Shown: piece after piece, positions 20,934 to 29,488 of the stretch
Layout: each line of letters begins with the position of its first letter
Position numbering within the stretch: position 1 is the stretch's first letter
From: Betaproteobacteria bacterium
GTDB lineage: Bacteria; Pseudomonadota; Gammaproteobacteria; Burkholderiales; Casimicrobiaceae
DNA length: 64,000 nt
Reading direction: 5' to 3'
Assembly: GCA_013298765.1 (NCBI GenBank)
Contig: JAAFJA010000012.1
Span: 87,009 to 151,008, forward strand
Made by a program: the position numbers and the translations under genes
Notes under the pieces: generated by a model
Database searches by the model: none
Seen by the model: only the letters and a program-made list of their open reading frames with translations
What the model was told of the DNA's origin: nothing

Positions 20934-22401
20934 GGGAAGCCTTTACCGACATCGCGTGACGAGCATTCAGTGCTGCGCGAGCGAGCTCAGTATCGGAAAA
21001 CGGGTAGCGACGACCTGAAATTTCTTGGTACGTTTCGTGCCCCTTTCCGGCAATCAAAATGCAGTCGTCCGTCTTCGCTCCAGCAACTGCGAACTCAATG
21101 GCGCACTTACGATCCAACTCGATTTCTATATTGGCACGACGAAGCACATCGATTCCATTCACGATATCTTCGGCAATTGCTTCGGGGCGTTCATCTCTCG
21201 GGTTATCGCTGGTGACAATCGCAACGTCTGCCAATCGTGACGCGATTTCTCCCATGATCGGACGCTTGCTGCGATCACGGTTACCGCCGCAACCAAAGAC
21301 GAGCCAGAGCTTTCCGCTCGTTGATTCGCGAGCCGCAATGATTGCCTTCTCTAGTGCATCCGGCGTGTGCGCGTAATCCACCAGAACCAGCGGCAAATCA
21401 CCCCCCGCTCCATCATTTGGAACGACGCGCTCCAATCGGCCGGAAGCTGGCGTTAGTGCGCTCAAGGCGCGCGCCACATTTGAGGGCGACTGCCCCGCCG
21501 CGAGCAGCGCTGCCGCGACAGCGGTTGCGTTGTAGGCATTGAATTTGCCTACCGTAAGTACCTCGCACTCAATCTTGCCCCACGGGGAATTGATTTCTAA
21601 ATCGAGCGTCGCACCGGAACGCACACGCAGACTTGTAAGTACGTCGCCCTTTGCCATCCCGTAGCTCACAACGTCGGGTAGTTTGCGAGCGATCAAAGAT
21701 GCCCCAAACGCATCATCCGCATTGATGATGCGATGACGGGCGACGTAATCGGTGAAGAGCTTTGCTTTCGCCGCTCCGTAGGCATCCATCGAGCCGTGAT
21801 AGTCGAGATGATCTTGGGTCAAGTTGGTAAAGATCGCCGACTCGAACCGTACGCCAGCAACTCGACCTTGGTCGAGCGCATGCGAGCTCACTTCAATCGC
21901 TGCTGCGCCTGCGCCGGCCTGTCGCATACGCGAAAGCGTGTGATGCAGGGTGATCGCATCGGGCGTAGTGTTCTTCGCTGCATCTAGTTGCTCAAGGAAG
22001 CCGCTGCCTACCGTGCCAATAAAGCCGCACCGCTCGCCGAGCGCCTGATGTGCTTGCGCAATCCACGTGGCAACGGTTGTCTTGCCGTTCGTACCGGTCA
22101 CGCCATACACCGCCATATGCTCGCTCGGCGCGCCGAGGTAGTCGTTCGCGATCTTGCCTAGTTGAATCTCGAGTTGATCAACTTCGATGACTCGTGGATC
22201 GCTTGTATCGAACTTCGATCCCCGCTCACAGACAATGGCGGCAGCGCCCGCCGTGATCGCTGCGTCGATGAAATCTCTGCCATCGCGGGATCGGCCAGGA
22301 AAGGCGAAAAAGACGTCACCCGCCTTGACTTCTCGCGAATCGAGCTGAAGGACTGCGCCATGAATCCCGCGTTCGTGAAGGGCTAACACTACAGGGTGCA
22401 T
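20920..22401 (-). CDS. murE: UDP-N-acetylmuramoyl-L-alanyl-D-glutamate--2,6-diaminopimelate ligase
   Basis: 493 residues. MurE adds the third residue of the stem peptide. The P-loop GVTGTNGKTTVATW is near residue 105. The DNPRDERPEAI motif near residue 400 is the form that selects meso-diaminopimelate rather than lysine, so the peptidoglycan is predicted to be A1-gamma type. LVDYAHTPDALE and the final GKGHETYQEI are also standard. The ATG shares one base with the ftsI TGA (TGATG). Confidence 0.97.
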   Translation of the reverse strand: MHPVVLALHERGIHGAVLQLDSREVKAGDVFFAFPGRSRDGRDFIDAAITAGAAAIVCERGSKFDTSDPRVIEVDQLEIQLGKIANDYLGAPSEHMAVYGVTGTNGKTTVATWIAQAHQALGERCGFIGTVGSGFLEQLDAAKNTTPDAITLHHTLSRMRQAGAGAAAIEVSSHALDQGRVAGVRFESAIFTNLTQDHLDYHGSMDAYGAAKAKLFTDYVARHRIINADDAFGASLIARKLPDVVSYGMAKGDVLTSLRVRSGATLDLEINSPWGKIECEVLTVGKFNAYNATAVAAALLAAGQSPSNVARALSALTPASGRLERVVPNDGAGGDLPLVLVDYAHTPDALEKAIIAARESTSGKLWLVFGCGGNRDRSKRPIMGEIASRLADVAIVTSDNPRDERPEAIAEDIVNGIDVLRRANIEIELDRKCAIEFAVAGAKTDDCILIAGKGHETYQEISGRRYPFSDTELARAALNARHAMSVKASHAAF

Positions 22402-24173
22402 CAGTTGCCCTCCCGCACGATGGCTGCAACCACTGCCTCTGCAGTTGGGCTTCCCGGAAGCGGTGCGTCAAACGGAATCTCAAATAGGCGAAGCGTTTGG
22501 CTCATTAGCTGCGCGAACACCGGAGCGGCGACTGTTCCGCCATAGAACTGCCCGGTGCTCGGTTCGTCGATCATCACGGCAACGACAAACCTTGGATTCG
22601 ATACCGGCGCTAATCCCACAAATGACGAAACGTACTTCCCATCGGTATAGACGCCATTGTGAAGCTTCTTTGCAGTACCGGTTTTTCCGGCGACGCGGTA
22701 GCCAGCGATTTGCGATTGCGGCGCGGTGCCATCGCGGTGGGTCGCGCGCTCCAGCATCGGCAGCAGAATGGATGCAGTTTCAGGGCTGAACACGCGTGAT
22801 TGTCGGCCGCTGCCGTTGTTCTTGAAAAGCGTAACGTCGGCAAGCTGACCTTTGTTTGCAAACGCGGTGTACGCACGCGCGAGTTGCACGAGATTCACCG
22901 AGAGACCGTAGCCGTAGCTCATGGTCGCTTTTTCAATCGGTCGCCAAGTTTGCGGAGCACGTAGCCTACCGTGCGCCTCGCCGGGGAACCCGGTTTGTGG
23001 CGCGCGTCCGAAGCCAGCGCGTTGCAGATAGCGAGACATGAGTTCGTTGGGTAAGCGTTCCGCGATGCGCGATGTGCCTACATTGCTCGACTTCTGGACG
23101 ATCTCCAGCACGCTTGCGTAGCCATTGCTGCCGATGGTGTGCGCATCACGAATCGTCGCCCCATTCGTGGTGTACTGCCCACCAGTCATTGCGATGCTTT
23201 CATTGGCGCGCAAGACGCCGGCGTCAATCGCTGCAGCAACAGTGAATGGCTTCATCGTAGAGCCAGGCTCAAATAAGTCTGCCAATGCGCGATTGCGAAG
23301 CCCGCCGCTTGCGGCCGCGCTGCGATCAGTTGGGCTTGCAGTGGGGTAATTCACAAGTGCGAGCACTTCACCGCTTTGCGCATCAAGAACAACGGCTGCA
23401 CCGCCCTTCGCGCGATGTGTCTCGACTCCGCGTTTCAGCTCTCGAAACGCAATGTGCTGCACACGTGAATCGAGAGAGAGCTGGAGATCGCGGCCCTGTT
23501 GCGGCGCACGCAAACTACCGTGCTCTTCGACAACGCCGCCCCGGCGGTCAATCATCACCCGGCGCGCACCGTGTTTGCCAGCAAGCCAGTCGTTCTGCGC
23601 GAGTTCAAGCCCTTCTTGCCCAATATCGTCGACGTTGGTAATGCCGAGCACTTGGCCCATCACTTCTTGCGACGGATATTCGCGCTTGAATTCGTTTTGC
23701 AGCGATAGGCCAGCGATCTTCATCGCGCGAACGGCGTCTGCCTTTTCTACAGGAACGCTTCGCGCAAGATAGACAACATCGCGCTCAGAGCTGAGCTTGC
23801 GTTTGATGTCAGCGGGTTTCTGCCCCAGCACTTGCGCTAGTTGCGCGACTTGCTTATCGTCGATCTCAACTTGATCGGGGAATGCAAGCACGCCCCGCGC
23901 GGGCACGCTTGAGGCGAGCACTGCGCCTTCACGATCCAGAATCCGACCCCGATGCGCAGGTACTGTGACGTCGCGTAGGGTACGCGCCTCGCCTCGGCGC
24001 GTAAGATCGTCGTGCTGAATGATCTGCAGGTAAACGCCGCGACCCACAAGAATCGAGAACCCAGTCAACAGTCCGAATACGACGAGCTGAACCCGCCAAC
24101 CAGCAAAGCGCTCGGCGAACGAAACGTTGTTTGCGCCGCGAGTTTTTTTGATAGGGGTAGCAGTGCGGCTCAC
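22401..24173 (-). CDS. ftsI: Peptidoglycan D,D-transpeptidase FtsI (PBP3)
   Basis: 590 residues. One N-terminal membrane helix (about residues 30-50) is followed by the pedestal domain and the transpeptidase domain. The active-site triad motifs are visible: FEPGSTMKPF with the nucleophile serine, SSNVGTSR, and KTGTAKK. FtsI cross-links septal peptidoglycan with FtsW. It overlaps ftsL by 4 nt and murE by 1 nt. Confidence 0.97.
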   Translation of the reverse strand: MSRTATPIKKTRGANNVSFAERFAGWRVQLVVFGLLTGFSILVGRGVYLQIIQHDDLTRRGEARTLRDVTVPAHRGRILDREGAVLASSVPARGVLAFPDQVEIDDKQVAQLAQVLGQKPADIKRKLSSERDVVYLARSVPVEKADAVRAMKIAGLSLQNEFKREYPSQEVMGQVLGITNVDDIGQEGLELAQNDWLAGKHGARRVMIDRRGGVVEEHGSLRAPQQGRDLQLSLDSRVQHIAFRELKRGVETHRAKGGAAVVLDAQSGEVLALVNYPTASPTDRSAAASGGLRNRALADLFEPGSTMKPFTVAAAIDAGVLRANESIAMTGGQYTTNGATIRDAHTIGSNGYASVLEIVQKSSNVGTSRIAERLPNELMSRYLQRAGFGRAPQTGFPGEAHGRLRAPQTWRPIEKATMSYGYGLSVNLVQLARAYTAFANKGQLADVTLFKNNGSGRQSRVFSPETASILLPMLERATHRDGTAPQSQIAGYRVAGKTGTAKKLHNGVYTDGKYVSSFVGLAPVSNPRFVVAVMIDEPSTGQFYGGTVAAPVFAQLMSQTLRLFEIPFDAPLPGSPTAEAVVAAIVREGN

Positions 24174-24472
24174 GGCTTCACCCCAGTCTGCGCAGTTTGC
24201 GCCGCCTCAACTCGTAAATCTAGCAAGAGCGACTTCTGTGGGTCGGGTAACTCCATACCGATGACTTCACGCGCCGTGCTCTCGACGCGCGATGGGGTGG
24301 ACAGCCGCGACTGCGCGAGCGTTGCCTTGGTGCGCTCGTTTTCCAGCTGGTATGCAAGGTCTCGCTGTTTGTTGATTTCAGTGGTGAGTTGACGAACGCG
24401 ATACTGTGTACTGACCACCACGAAAGCGCTCACCCAGACAAGCGCAGCAACGAACAAGTTGACCTTCGTCAT
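24170..24472 (-). CDS. ftsL: Cell division protein FtsL
   Basis: 100 residues. A membrane helix near the N-terminus (NLFVAALVWVSAFVVVSTQ) precedes a coiled coil (TTEINKQRDLAYQLENERTK) and the conserved VESTAREVIGMELPDPQ region. FtsL with FtsB and FtsQ activates FtsWI. The family is poorly conserved; assignment rests on size, topology and the position between rsmH and ftsI, with 4-nt overlaps on both sides. Confidence 0.92.
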   Translation of the reverse strand: MTKVNLFVAALVWVSAFVVVSTQYRVRQLTTEINKQRDLAYQLENERTKATLAQSRLSTPSRVESTAREVIGMELPDPQKSLLLDLRVEAAQTAQTGVKP

Positions 24473-25437
24473 GCTCGCGCCTCACTGCCGACGAACGCCG
24501 CTTCAGTGCGCTCGGCGACGCGAAGGCGAGCGCTTCGCGAACGTGGATTCGCGCTGACCTCGGCTTGCGATGGCTCAACGTCTTTACCCACCACTGAGAG
24601 CAGCGGCGCCGGCGCTTTGATAGCGCTGAGGGGCAGCCGCAACAAACGCGGATCAACGGCCCGCTTCCCCGATTCATCGCGCATCCAAAGCTTCACGATG
24701 CGATCTTCGAGCGAATGAAAGCTAATCACTGCGAGGCGTGCGGCGGGGTTGAGCAGCTCAAGCGACTGCGTCAGCGTCATTCTGAGCTCCTCCAGCTCAC
24801 CATTGACGTGAATCCGAATAGCTTGGAAGGTTTTCGTGGCCGGATGCTGCTTGCCGCCCCGCGCTGGGACGGCTTTTTCGACAATCTGCGCAAGCTGTAC
24901 GGTTCGCTCGAGTGGTTGCCGTTCGCGCGCCGTAACAATCGCTGTTGCAATCCGCGTAGCAAACCGCTCTTCACCGTAGTCATGAATTACATCCGCAATC
25001 TCGCGAGCGCTCGCATGGGCGAGCCACTCCGCGGCCGAAAATCCGTTGGATTGATCCATCCGCATGTCGAGCGGGCCGTCGCGCATGAAGCTAAATCCGC
25101 GCTCGGCTTCGTCGAGCTGCGGGGAAGACACGCCGATGTCGAGCAGCAATCCATCGATGCGCGCGACGCCGACTTGTCGGAGTGCAGCCTTGAGCGCGCC
25201 GAAGTTACTGCGAACGAAGCGAAAGCGTTCGTCGGTGATGCTTTTGGCTTCGCGCTCCGCGCTCTCATCGCGATCAAGCGCAATGAGCTTTGAGCTTTTT
25301 GGCATCCGCGAAAGCAAGAGCCGCGAGTGCCCGCCGCGGCCAAACGTGCCGTCAACGAGCGTGACGTTTTCGCGCTCGGGCAGTAATGCGTCGCACGCCT
25401 CATGCAAGAGGACTGTTGTGTGAGTCGAGGATTGCAT
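24469..25437 (-). CDS. rsmH: 16S rRNA (cytosine(1402)-N(4))-methyltransferase
   Basis: 322 residues, normal for RsmH/MraW. It methylates N4 of C1402 in the ribosomal P site. The SAM-binding VDGTFGRGGHSRLLL, GLLLDIGVSSPQLDEAERGFSF and the late AVISFHSLEDRIVK motifs are intact. The start lies 10 nt downstream of the mraZ stop codon, consistent with one dcw transcript. Confidence 0.97.
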   Translation of the reverse strand: MQSSTHTTVLLHEACDALLPERENVTLVDGTFGRGGHSRLLLSRMPKSSKLIALDRDESAEREAKSITDERFRFVRSNFGALKAALRQVGVARIDGLLLDIGVSSPQLDEAERGFSFMRDGPLDMRMDQSNGFSAAEWLAHASAREIADVIHDYGEERFATRIATAIVTARERQPLERTVQLAQIVEKAVPARGGKQHPATKTFQAIRIHVNGELEELRMTLTQSLELLNPAARLAVISFHSLEDRIVKLWMRDESGKRAVDPRLLRLPLSAIKAPAPLLSVVGKDVEPSQAEVSANPRSRSARLRVAERTEAAFVGSEARA

Positions 25438-25447
25438 CTAGGGCGAC

Positions 25448-25882
25448 TCATACCGAAAGTCCCGCGAGTTCCGCGGGAGGGTCTTCGCGCATGGTGCGCT
25501 GCGCTAACTCGATTTGGGCTTGCCAACCGAGCTCACTCCAGAGCTCGAAGCGATCGCCCTGGCCGATCATCTGCACTTTGCGATCAAACTTTGCGTAGTC
25601 TCGCAGCTCGGGAGAAATCAACACCCGACCCGCGTTATCGATTTCAAGATCGCTGCGATAGCCAAGCCATAGCCGTTGCAGCGATTTGATTCGGGGATTG
25701 AGGTTTGGAAGCGAAGAAACACGCGCTTCGAAGGGCGTCCATGCATCGAGCGGGAATAGAAGCAAGCAACCGCTAGGGTCCGCAGTGATCACGGCAGCAC
25801 TCCCCAGCGCGTCACGATAACGCGTAGGAATAGCGAGACGCCCTTTGGCGTCAACGCTCAAGTGGGAAGCACCGGAGAACAT
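25448..25882 (-). CDS. mraZ: Transcriptional regulator MraZ
   Basis: 144 residues with two SpoVT-AbrB-like MraZ domains: LSVDAKGRLAIPTRYRD at about 7-23 and LEIDNAGRVLISPELRDYA at about 84-102. MraZ is a nucleoid-associated repressor that binds repeats upstream of its own gene and controls the dcw operon. It is the first gene of the cluster, and matching repeats lie 13-38 nt ahead of the start (separate entry). Confidence 0.96.
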   Translation of the reverse strand: MFSGASHLSVDAKGRLAIPTRYRDALGSAAVITADPSGCLLLFPLDAWTPFEARVSSLPNLNPRIKSLQRLWLGYRSDLEIDNAGRVLISPELRDYAKFDRKVQMIGQGDRFELWSELGWQAQIELAQRTMREDPPAELAGLSV

Positions 25883-25894
25883 GCGGAAAATTAT

Positions 25895-25920
25895 CCCACT
25901 TTTTCCAATAAATCCCCACT
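25895..25920 (-). promoter_or_regulatory. MraZ-binding repeats upstream of mraZ
   Basis: On the minus strand TGGGG, TTGGA and TGGGA occur with 11- and 9-nt spacing, the outer two inside near-identical AAGTGGG(G)AT units. Known MraZ operators are three TGGGN repeats about 10 bp apart just ahead of mraZ, so this is a good match; the middle repeat is weakest. Predicted autorepression of the dcw operon. Confidence 0.7.
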
Positions 25921-25922
25921 TT

Positions 25923-26042
25923 TATTCACAAAATCACAAAAATCTCAGATTGATCTAATTTCCTTTGTATTTCAATAAGTTACAATGCCAATTTGAAGTG
26001 AATTTTCACGAAAAAGCGCGTAGTCTTAATGAGTTATGCACA
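25923..26042. promoter_or_regulatory. Two DnaA-box matches in the mraZ upstream region
   Basis: TTATTCACA (25923-25931) and TTATGCACA (26034-26042) both fit the DnaA-box consensus TTATNCACA exactly, in the same orientation, inside the AT-rich region ahead of mraZ. This could couple division gene expression to DnaA, but two 9-mers can occur by chance. Confidence 0.4.
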
Positions 26043-26112
26043 GCCGCTAAAGTAAGTATCGGAGTCGTGAAAATGCCGTGCAACACGGGATTTTTATTAT
26101 CTTTCCCAGCTT

Positions 26113-26196
26113 CACCTTATTTAAATTGGGAGTAGCGCTTATTTCGTTTATTCTTGATTATCAAAGAAACGTAGGTTACGCCCTTTTTTAAACTGG
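26113..26196. repeat. Degenerate paired-palindrome repeat
   Basis: CACCTTATTTAAATTGGGAG with TAGC tail (from 26113) and GTTACGCCCTTTTTTAAAC (from 26175) have the core and the 62-bp spacing of the pair at 29272-29356, with several mismatches. The rest of the 544-nt mraZ-aroQ gap holds the DnaA-like boxes and MraZ repeats; I see no gene in it. Confidence 0.35.
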
Positions 26197-26426
26197 TTTA
26201 CGTCACGTTGGACAATAGCGCTCCGAGGTATCACACGACTTCACTGCCTACACTCCATACGTGTTTCGCGCAAGCGTTTCGTCGATGCCTCTCTCGCCAA
26301 GCGGAGCCTCAAAAGCCCTGGCCCGAAACAGTCGCCCTTTCCGTCCTTGTAATTCAGAGAAAGCGGATTGAGCCCGCATTTTTGATAGCGTTCGAGAATA
26401 TTTGTTTTCCACTCGGAGATTGATTG

Positions 26427-26873
26427 ATGAATATCGTCATGCTGCATGGCGTTAACCACAACATGTTCGGCAAGCGCGATCCTGCGCAATACGGAACGGT
26501 GACGCTCGACGAAATCAATCAAGCGCTGGAGGCACTCGGTCGTGAGCTTGGCGCTTCGGTCACTGCTTTTCAAACCAACCACGAAGGTGCGATGGTTGAG
26601 CGCATTCATCAGGCCTTTGAAGAGGGCGCGGATGGCGTGCTCATCAATGCCGGCGCATGGACCCACTACAGCTACGCCATTCGTGATGCACTCGCGATCC
26701 TGACCTGCCCAATCGTCGAGCTGCACATGTCTAACATCCATGCACGCGAAGCGTTTCGGCATCAGTCGGTATTCGCCGAGATCGTGATAGGACAAATTTG
26801 CGGATTCGGAAGCGATAGCTACACGCTCGCGCTTAGCGCCGTCGTTGCTGCGGCTCGTCGCGCCCACCCGTAA
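26427..26873 (+). CDS. aroQ: Type II 3-dehydroquinate dehydratase, divergent
   Basis: 148 residues from ATG 26427, with GGAGA about 8 nt ahead; the TTG one codon earlier is not favoured. The fold converts 3-dehydroquinate to 3-dehydroshikimate in the shikimate pathway. The catalytic pieces are kept: Asn and Arg in HGVNHNMFGKRD, Tyr in AQYG, the TH histidine, and HMSNIHAREAFRHQS. However, residues around the pocket differ from the usual NGPNLN and INPGAYTHTS: here HGVNHN and INAGAWTHYS. It may be a second, specialised paralogue rather than the housekeeping enzyme. Divergent from mraZ. Confidence 0.85.
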   Translation: MNIVMLHGVNHNMFGKRDPAQYGTVTLDEINQALEALGRELGASVTAFQTNHEGAMVERIHQAFEEGADGVLINAGAWTHYSYAIRDALAILTCPIVELHMSNIHAREAFRHQSVFAEIVIGQICGFGSDSYTLALSAVVAAARRAHP

Positions 26874-26968
26874 ATCAGAACGTTACTTGCTTGATAAAGA
26901 AAACCAGCAAGCGCATATTCGCAATGTGTAAGACACCTGCTCGCCAGAGCAATTTTTAGGGAATAACT

Positions 26969-27592
26969 ATGAAACGATTGATTGCTGTTTTTCTTGCCGC
27001 ACTTGCGATGTTCTCGCTCTCCGGCTGCGGCTATAACGACATGGCGCGTGGCGAAGAATCCATCAAAGCCGCGTGGGCTGAGGTAACCAACCAGTATCAG
27101 CGTCGCGCCGATCTCATCCCGAATCTGGTGAACACAGTCAAAGGTTTTGCCCAACAAGAGCAAGACGTGTTGACGCGCGTGGTGGAAGCTCGCTCGAAAG
27201 CAACTTCGATTCAGGTGTCCCCCGAAATGGTGAACGACCCTGAAGCGATGAAGCGTTTCGCTGCCGCGCAACGCGAAGTCGGCGGCGCGCTCGGCCGCTT
27301 GCTTGCCGTCGCAGAAAACTATCCGCAACTGAAGAGTGACGCACTGTTTCGTGATTTGACCGCGCAGCTCGAAGGCACAGAAAACCGGATCACCGTCGCG
27401 CGCAATCGCTACATCAAAGAAATCCAAGGATTTAATAATTCCGTGGTCTCGTTCCCAAGCAATCTCACTGCGATGGTGTTCGGTTTCAAGAAGAAAGAGC
27501 AGTTCCAAGTTGAGAATGAAGCGGCTATTAAGCAAGCGCCAACCGTTGACTTCGGTAAGCCCGCAGCACCAGCGCCTGCGCCAAAGCAGTAA
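26969..27592 (+). CDS. LemA family lipoprotein
   Basis: 207 residues. A lipoprotein signal with lipobox LSGC (Cys19) precedes the LemA core: ESIKAAWAEVTNQYQRRADLIPNLVNTVKGFAQQE and the long helices up to NRYIKEIQGFNNSVVSFPSN. The C-terminus is proline/alanine-rich. LemA proteins are membrane-attached helical proteins of unclear role, nearly always next to TPM-domain proteins, as here. It is the first gene of a three-gene operon. Confidence 0.92.
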   Translation: MKRLIAVFLAALAMFSLSGCGYNDMARGEESIKAAWAEVTNQYQRRADLIPNLVNTVKGFAQQEQDVLTRVVEARSKATSIQVSPEMVNDPEAMKRFAAAQREVGGALGRLLAVAENYPQLKSDALFRDLTAQLEGTENRITVARNRYIKEIQGFNNSVVSFPSNLTAMVFGFKKKEQFQVENEAAIKQAPTVDFGKPAAPAPAPKQ

Positions 27593-27599
27593 GCAATCC

Positions 27600-27725
27600 T
27601 TCTCCTGCGGCGCGGGAGAAGGCGCCGAAGGCGGATGAGGTTGATAGCGTGCGACGCCATTCGCATCAGTTCGCATCAATCAGCCGCCCTCACCCAAACC
27701 CTCTTCCGCGCTGCGTTGGGGGGGA
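27600..27725. repeat. Dispersed-type inverted repeat between lemA and the TPM gene
   Basis: CTCCTGCGGCGCGGGAGAAG at the left and CCTCACCCAAACCCTCTTCC at the right resemble the CTCTCCC...GAGGG repeats dispersed through many proteobacterial genomes. It covers the first codons of the longest TPM reading frame, which makes that start doubtful. Confidence 0.4.
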
Positions 27726-28741
27726 ACCTCTCTCTTGATCTGGATGCTCGATTGAACGCGGTCTCTCCAACACTAGCATTGCGACCACTGCGAGCGATTG
27801 CTACGTTCGCAACGTTCGCGCTCGCCTGCGCGCTCACACTCGCTCACGTGTACGCGCAAACCGCCGCTGACGGGCTTGCGACGATCCCTGAGCTGCGCAG
27901 CCGCGTCACCGACAACGCGCTGATTCTTGGCGCGGACGCAAAGCAACAGCTCGAACAGAAATTGGTTGCTTTCGAGCAAGCCACTGGCGGACAACTCGCG
28001 GTGCTCACGGTGAAAACGACGCAACCCGAAACGATCGAACAGTATGCGTTTCGCGTGGCGACGACCTGGAAGCTCGGCGGCAAGGGTTCCGACAAAGGCG
28101 CGCTCCTCGTGCTGGCGATGGACGATAAAAAAATTCGTATCGAAGTGGGCTACGGCTGGGAAGGCGCGCTGCCGGATGTCACCGCCAAGCGCATCATTCG
28201 CGAAACCATTGCGCCGTTTTTCAAACAAAGCCAGTTTGCCCAAGGCATTGATGCAGCGATCGACAAAATTCAGCTCGCGGTGTCGGCCGACGTCAAAGCA
28301 GGCAGCAACACCGTCGATGAAAAAGGCCAATGGGCACAAAGCCACAACGCAACAACGAAAGACGCGACGTTTGAATCGTTGATGAGCATGGCGCCCGTGC
28401 TCCTTGGCGTGCTCGCGGTCACCTCGTTTATTTTTCCCGCGATCATTGTGGGTGGTCTCGCAGGCGCTGGCACGTTTTTCTTCACGGGCTCCGCCCCTGC
28501 GGCGGGCATCGCTGGATTCATAGCGTTGGTGTTGGCCGCCCTTCTGAAAGGCATCTTCGGATCCGTTGGCCGTCGCCCGCTGGGCGGTCGCCGCGTGCAT
28601 CGTGATAGCGGCTGGTCAAGCGGCCCCTGGATGTCGTCAGGCAGCTCTTCGGGCGGTTGGTCTTCGTCGTCAAGCGATGGCGGCGGCTTTAGCGGCGGCG
28701 GCGGTGATTTTGGCGGCGGCGGCGCGTCGGGGGATTGGTAA
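27635..28741 (+). CDS. TPM domain protein with glycine-rich tail (YgcG family)
   Basis: Up to 368 residues. A signal peptide (RPLRAIATFATFALACALTLAHVYAQ) is preceded by about 45 residues that come from a repeat-like sequence, so the true start is probably a TTG near 27752 or 27779; the ATG at 27635 is the outer limit. The TPM domain (LRSRVTDNALILGADAKQQL...GVLI-type core, here KGALLVLAMDDKKIRIEVGYG) is followed by two membrane helices and a Ser/Gly-rich end (GGGFSGGGGDFGGGG). TPM proteins are envelope-associated, some implicated in photosystem repair in plants; bacterial function is unclear. Confidence 0.82.
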   Translation: MRLIACDAIRISSHQSAALTQTLFRAALGGNLSLDLDARLNAVSPTLALRPLRAIATFATFALACALTLAHVYAQTAADGLATIPELRSRVTDNALILGADAKQQLEQKLVAFEQATGGQLAVLTVKTTQPETIEQYAFRVATTWKLGGKGSDKGALLVLAMDDKKIRIEVGYGWEGALPDVTAKRIIRETIAPFFKQSQFAQGIDAAIDKIQLAVSADVKAGSNTVDEKGQWAQSHNATTKDATFESLMSMAPVLLGVLAVTSFIFPAIIVGGLAGAGTFFFTGSAPAAGIAGFIALVLAALLKGIFGSVGRRPLGGRRVHRDSGWSSGPWMSSGSSSGGWSSSSSDGGGFSGGGGDFGGGGASGDW

Positions 28742-28743
28742 TC

Positions 28744-29247
28744 ATGGCTGAGCTGTCAAAAAGTCAACGCCTGTGGAAACATTTCACGACGACGCGTCGC
28801 GTCGTCACTCGCGCGTTGCCCGATGAATCCATGGCGCTCGTCGAAAAATCGATTGGCATGGCAGAGCGCGGCTCAAGCGGGCAGGTTCGCCTCGTCGTTG
28901 AGTGCCACTGGCCGCTCCTGCACGTCGCTCAACAAAGCGCACGCAGCCGCGCGCTCGAATGGTTTTCGCATCTGCGCGTCTGGGATACGGAGCACAACAA
29001 CGGCGTTTTGATCTATCTGCTTTTCGCCGAGCGCGATGTGGAAATCCTCGCGGATCGCGGGTTCAATGGCAAAGTGTCAGCGGCGCAATGGGAAGCTATT
29101 TGCCAGCTGATGGAATCGAATTTTCGCGAGGGACGTTTCGATAACGGCCTTGCCGAAGGCGTAGCAGCGATTGGCGATTTGCTTCGGCAACATTTCCCAG
29201 CAGACATGGGCAAAAACGAGCAGCCTGATCGACCGCTGATCGTTTAA
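28744..29247 (+). CDS. Second TPM domain protein
   Basis: 167 residues from ATG 28744, two bases after the preceding stop. It carries a TPM-type domain without signal peptide: SSGQVRLVVECHWPL, RVWDTEHNNGVLIYLLFAERDVEILADRGFNGKVS and FREGRFDNGLAEGVAAIGDLL. LemA-TPM-TPM is a recurrent operon in proteobacteria; the three products probably act together at the inner membrane, but their task is unknown. Confidence 0.88.
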   Translation: MAELSKSQRLWKHFTTTRRVVTRALPDESMALVEKSIGMAERGSSGQVRLVVECHWPLLHVAQQSARSRALEWFSHLRVWDTEHNNGVLIYLLFAERDVEILADRGFNGKVSAAQWEAICQLMESNFREGRFDNGLAEGVAAIGDLLRQHFPADMGKNEQPDRPLIV

Positions 29248-29271
29248 CCAAGACTTAGCTTTGGCATTCTT

Positions 29272-29356
29272 GCCCACATTAGATTGGGGCGGCGTATAAG
29301 ATATCTTAGATATTGGTTTACCACGTTTTCGATTGCTAGCCCCAATTAAATAGGCC
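29272..29356. repeat. Paired AT-centred palindromes, best intergenic copy
   Basis: GCCCACATTAGATTGGGGC (from 29272) and, inverted, GCTAGCCCCAATTAAATAGG (from 29335) face each other; the 85-bp unit has the same size and spacing as 952-1034. An internal ATAAGATATCTTA palindrome lies at about 29295-29310. It sits upstream of lysS, in the same 241-nt gap that should hold the lysS promoter. Confidence 0.6.
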
Positions 29357-29488
29357 GTTCCACGTTTAGTTGTTTCTGAATATCGCCTGCGTGCACGGCG
29401 AAACGCGAACGCTGAGAAAATGGCAGGATTCACCCTTTTTATTCTCAAGCGCTATCTGGCATAGCGCGCTTTGTTTGCACTCAAAAAA

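Noticed and set aside
26002-26074. TTTTCACGA...TCGTGAAAA inverted repeat upstream of mraZ
   Set aside because: Nine-bp arms about 55 nt apart in an AT-rich area; too weak to call an operator.
26208-26423. 71-codon frame just ahead of aroQ
   Set aside because: No family, no ribosome site, and it overlaps the predicted aroQ leader and part of the repeat region.
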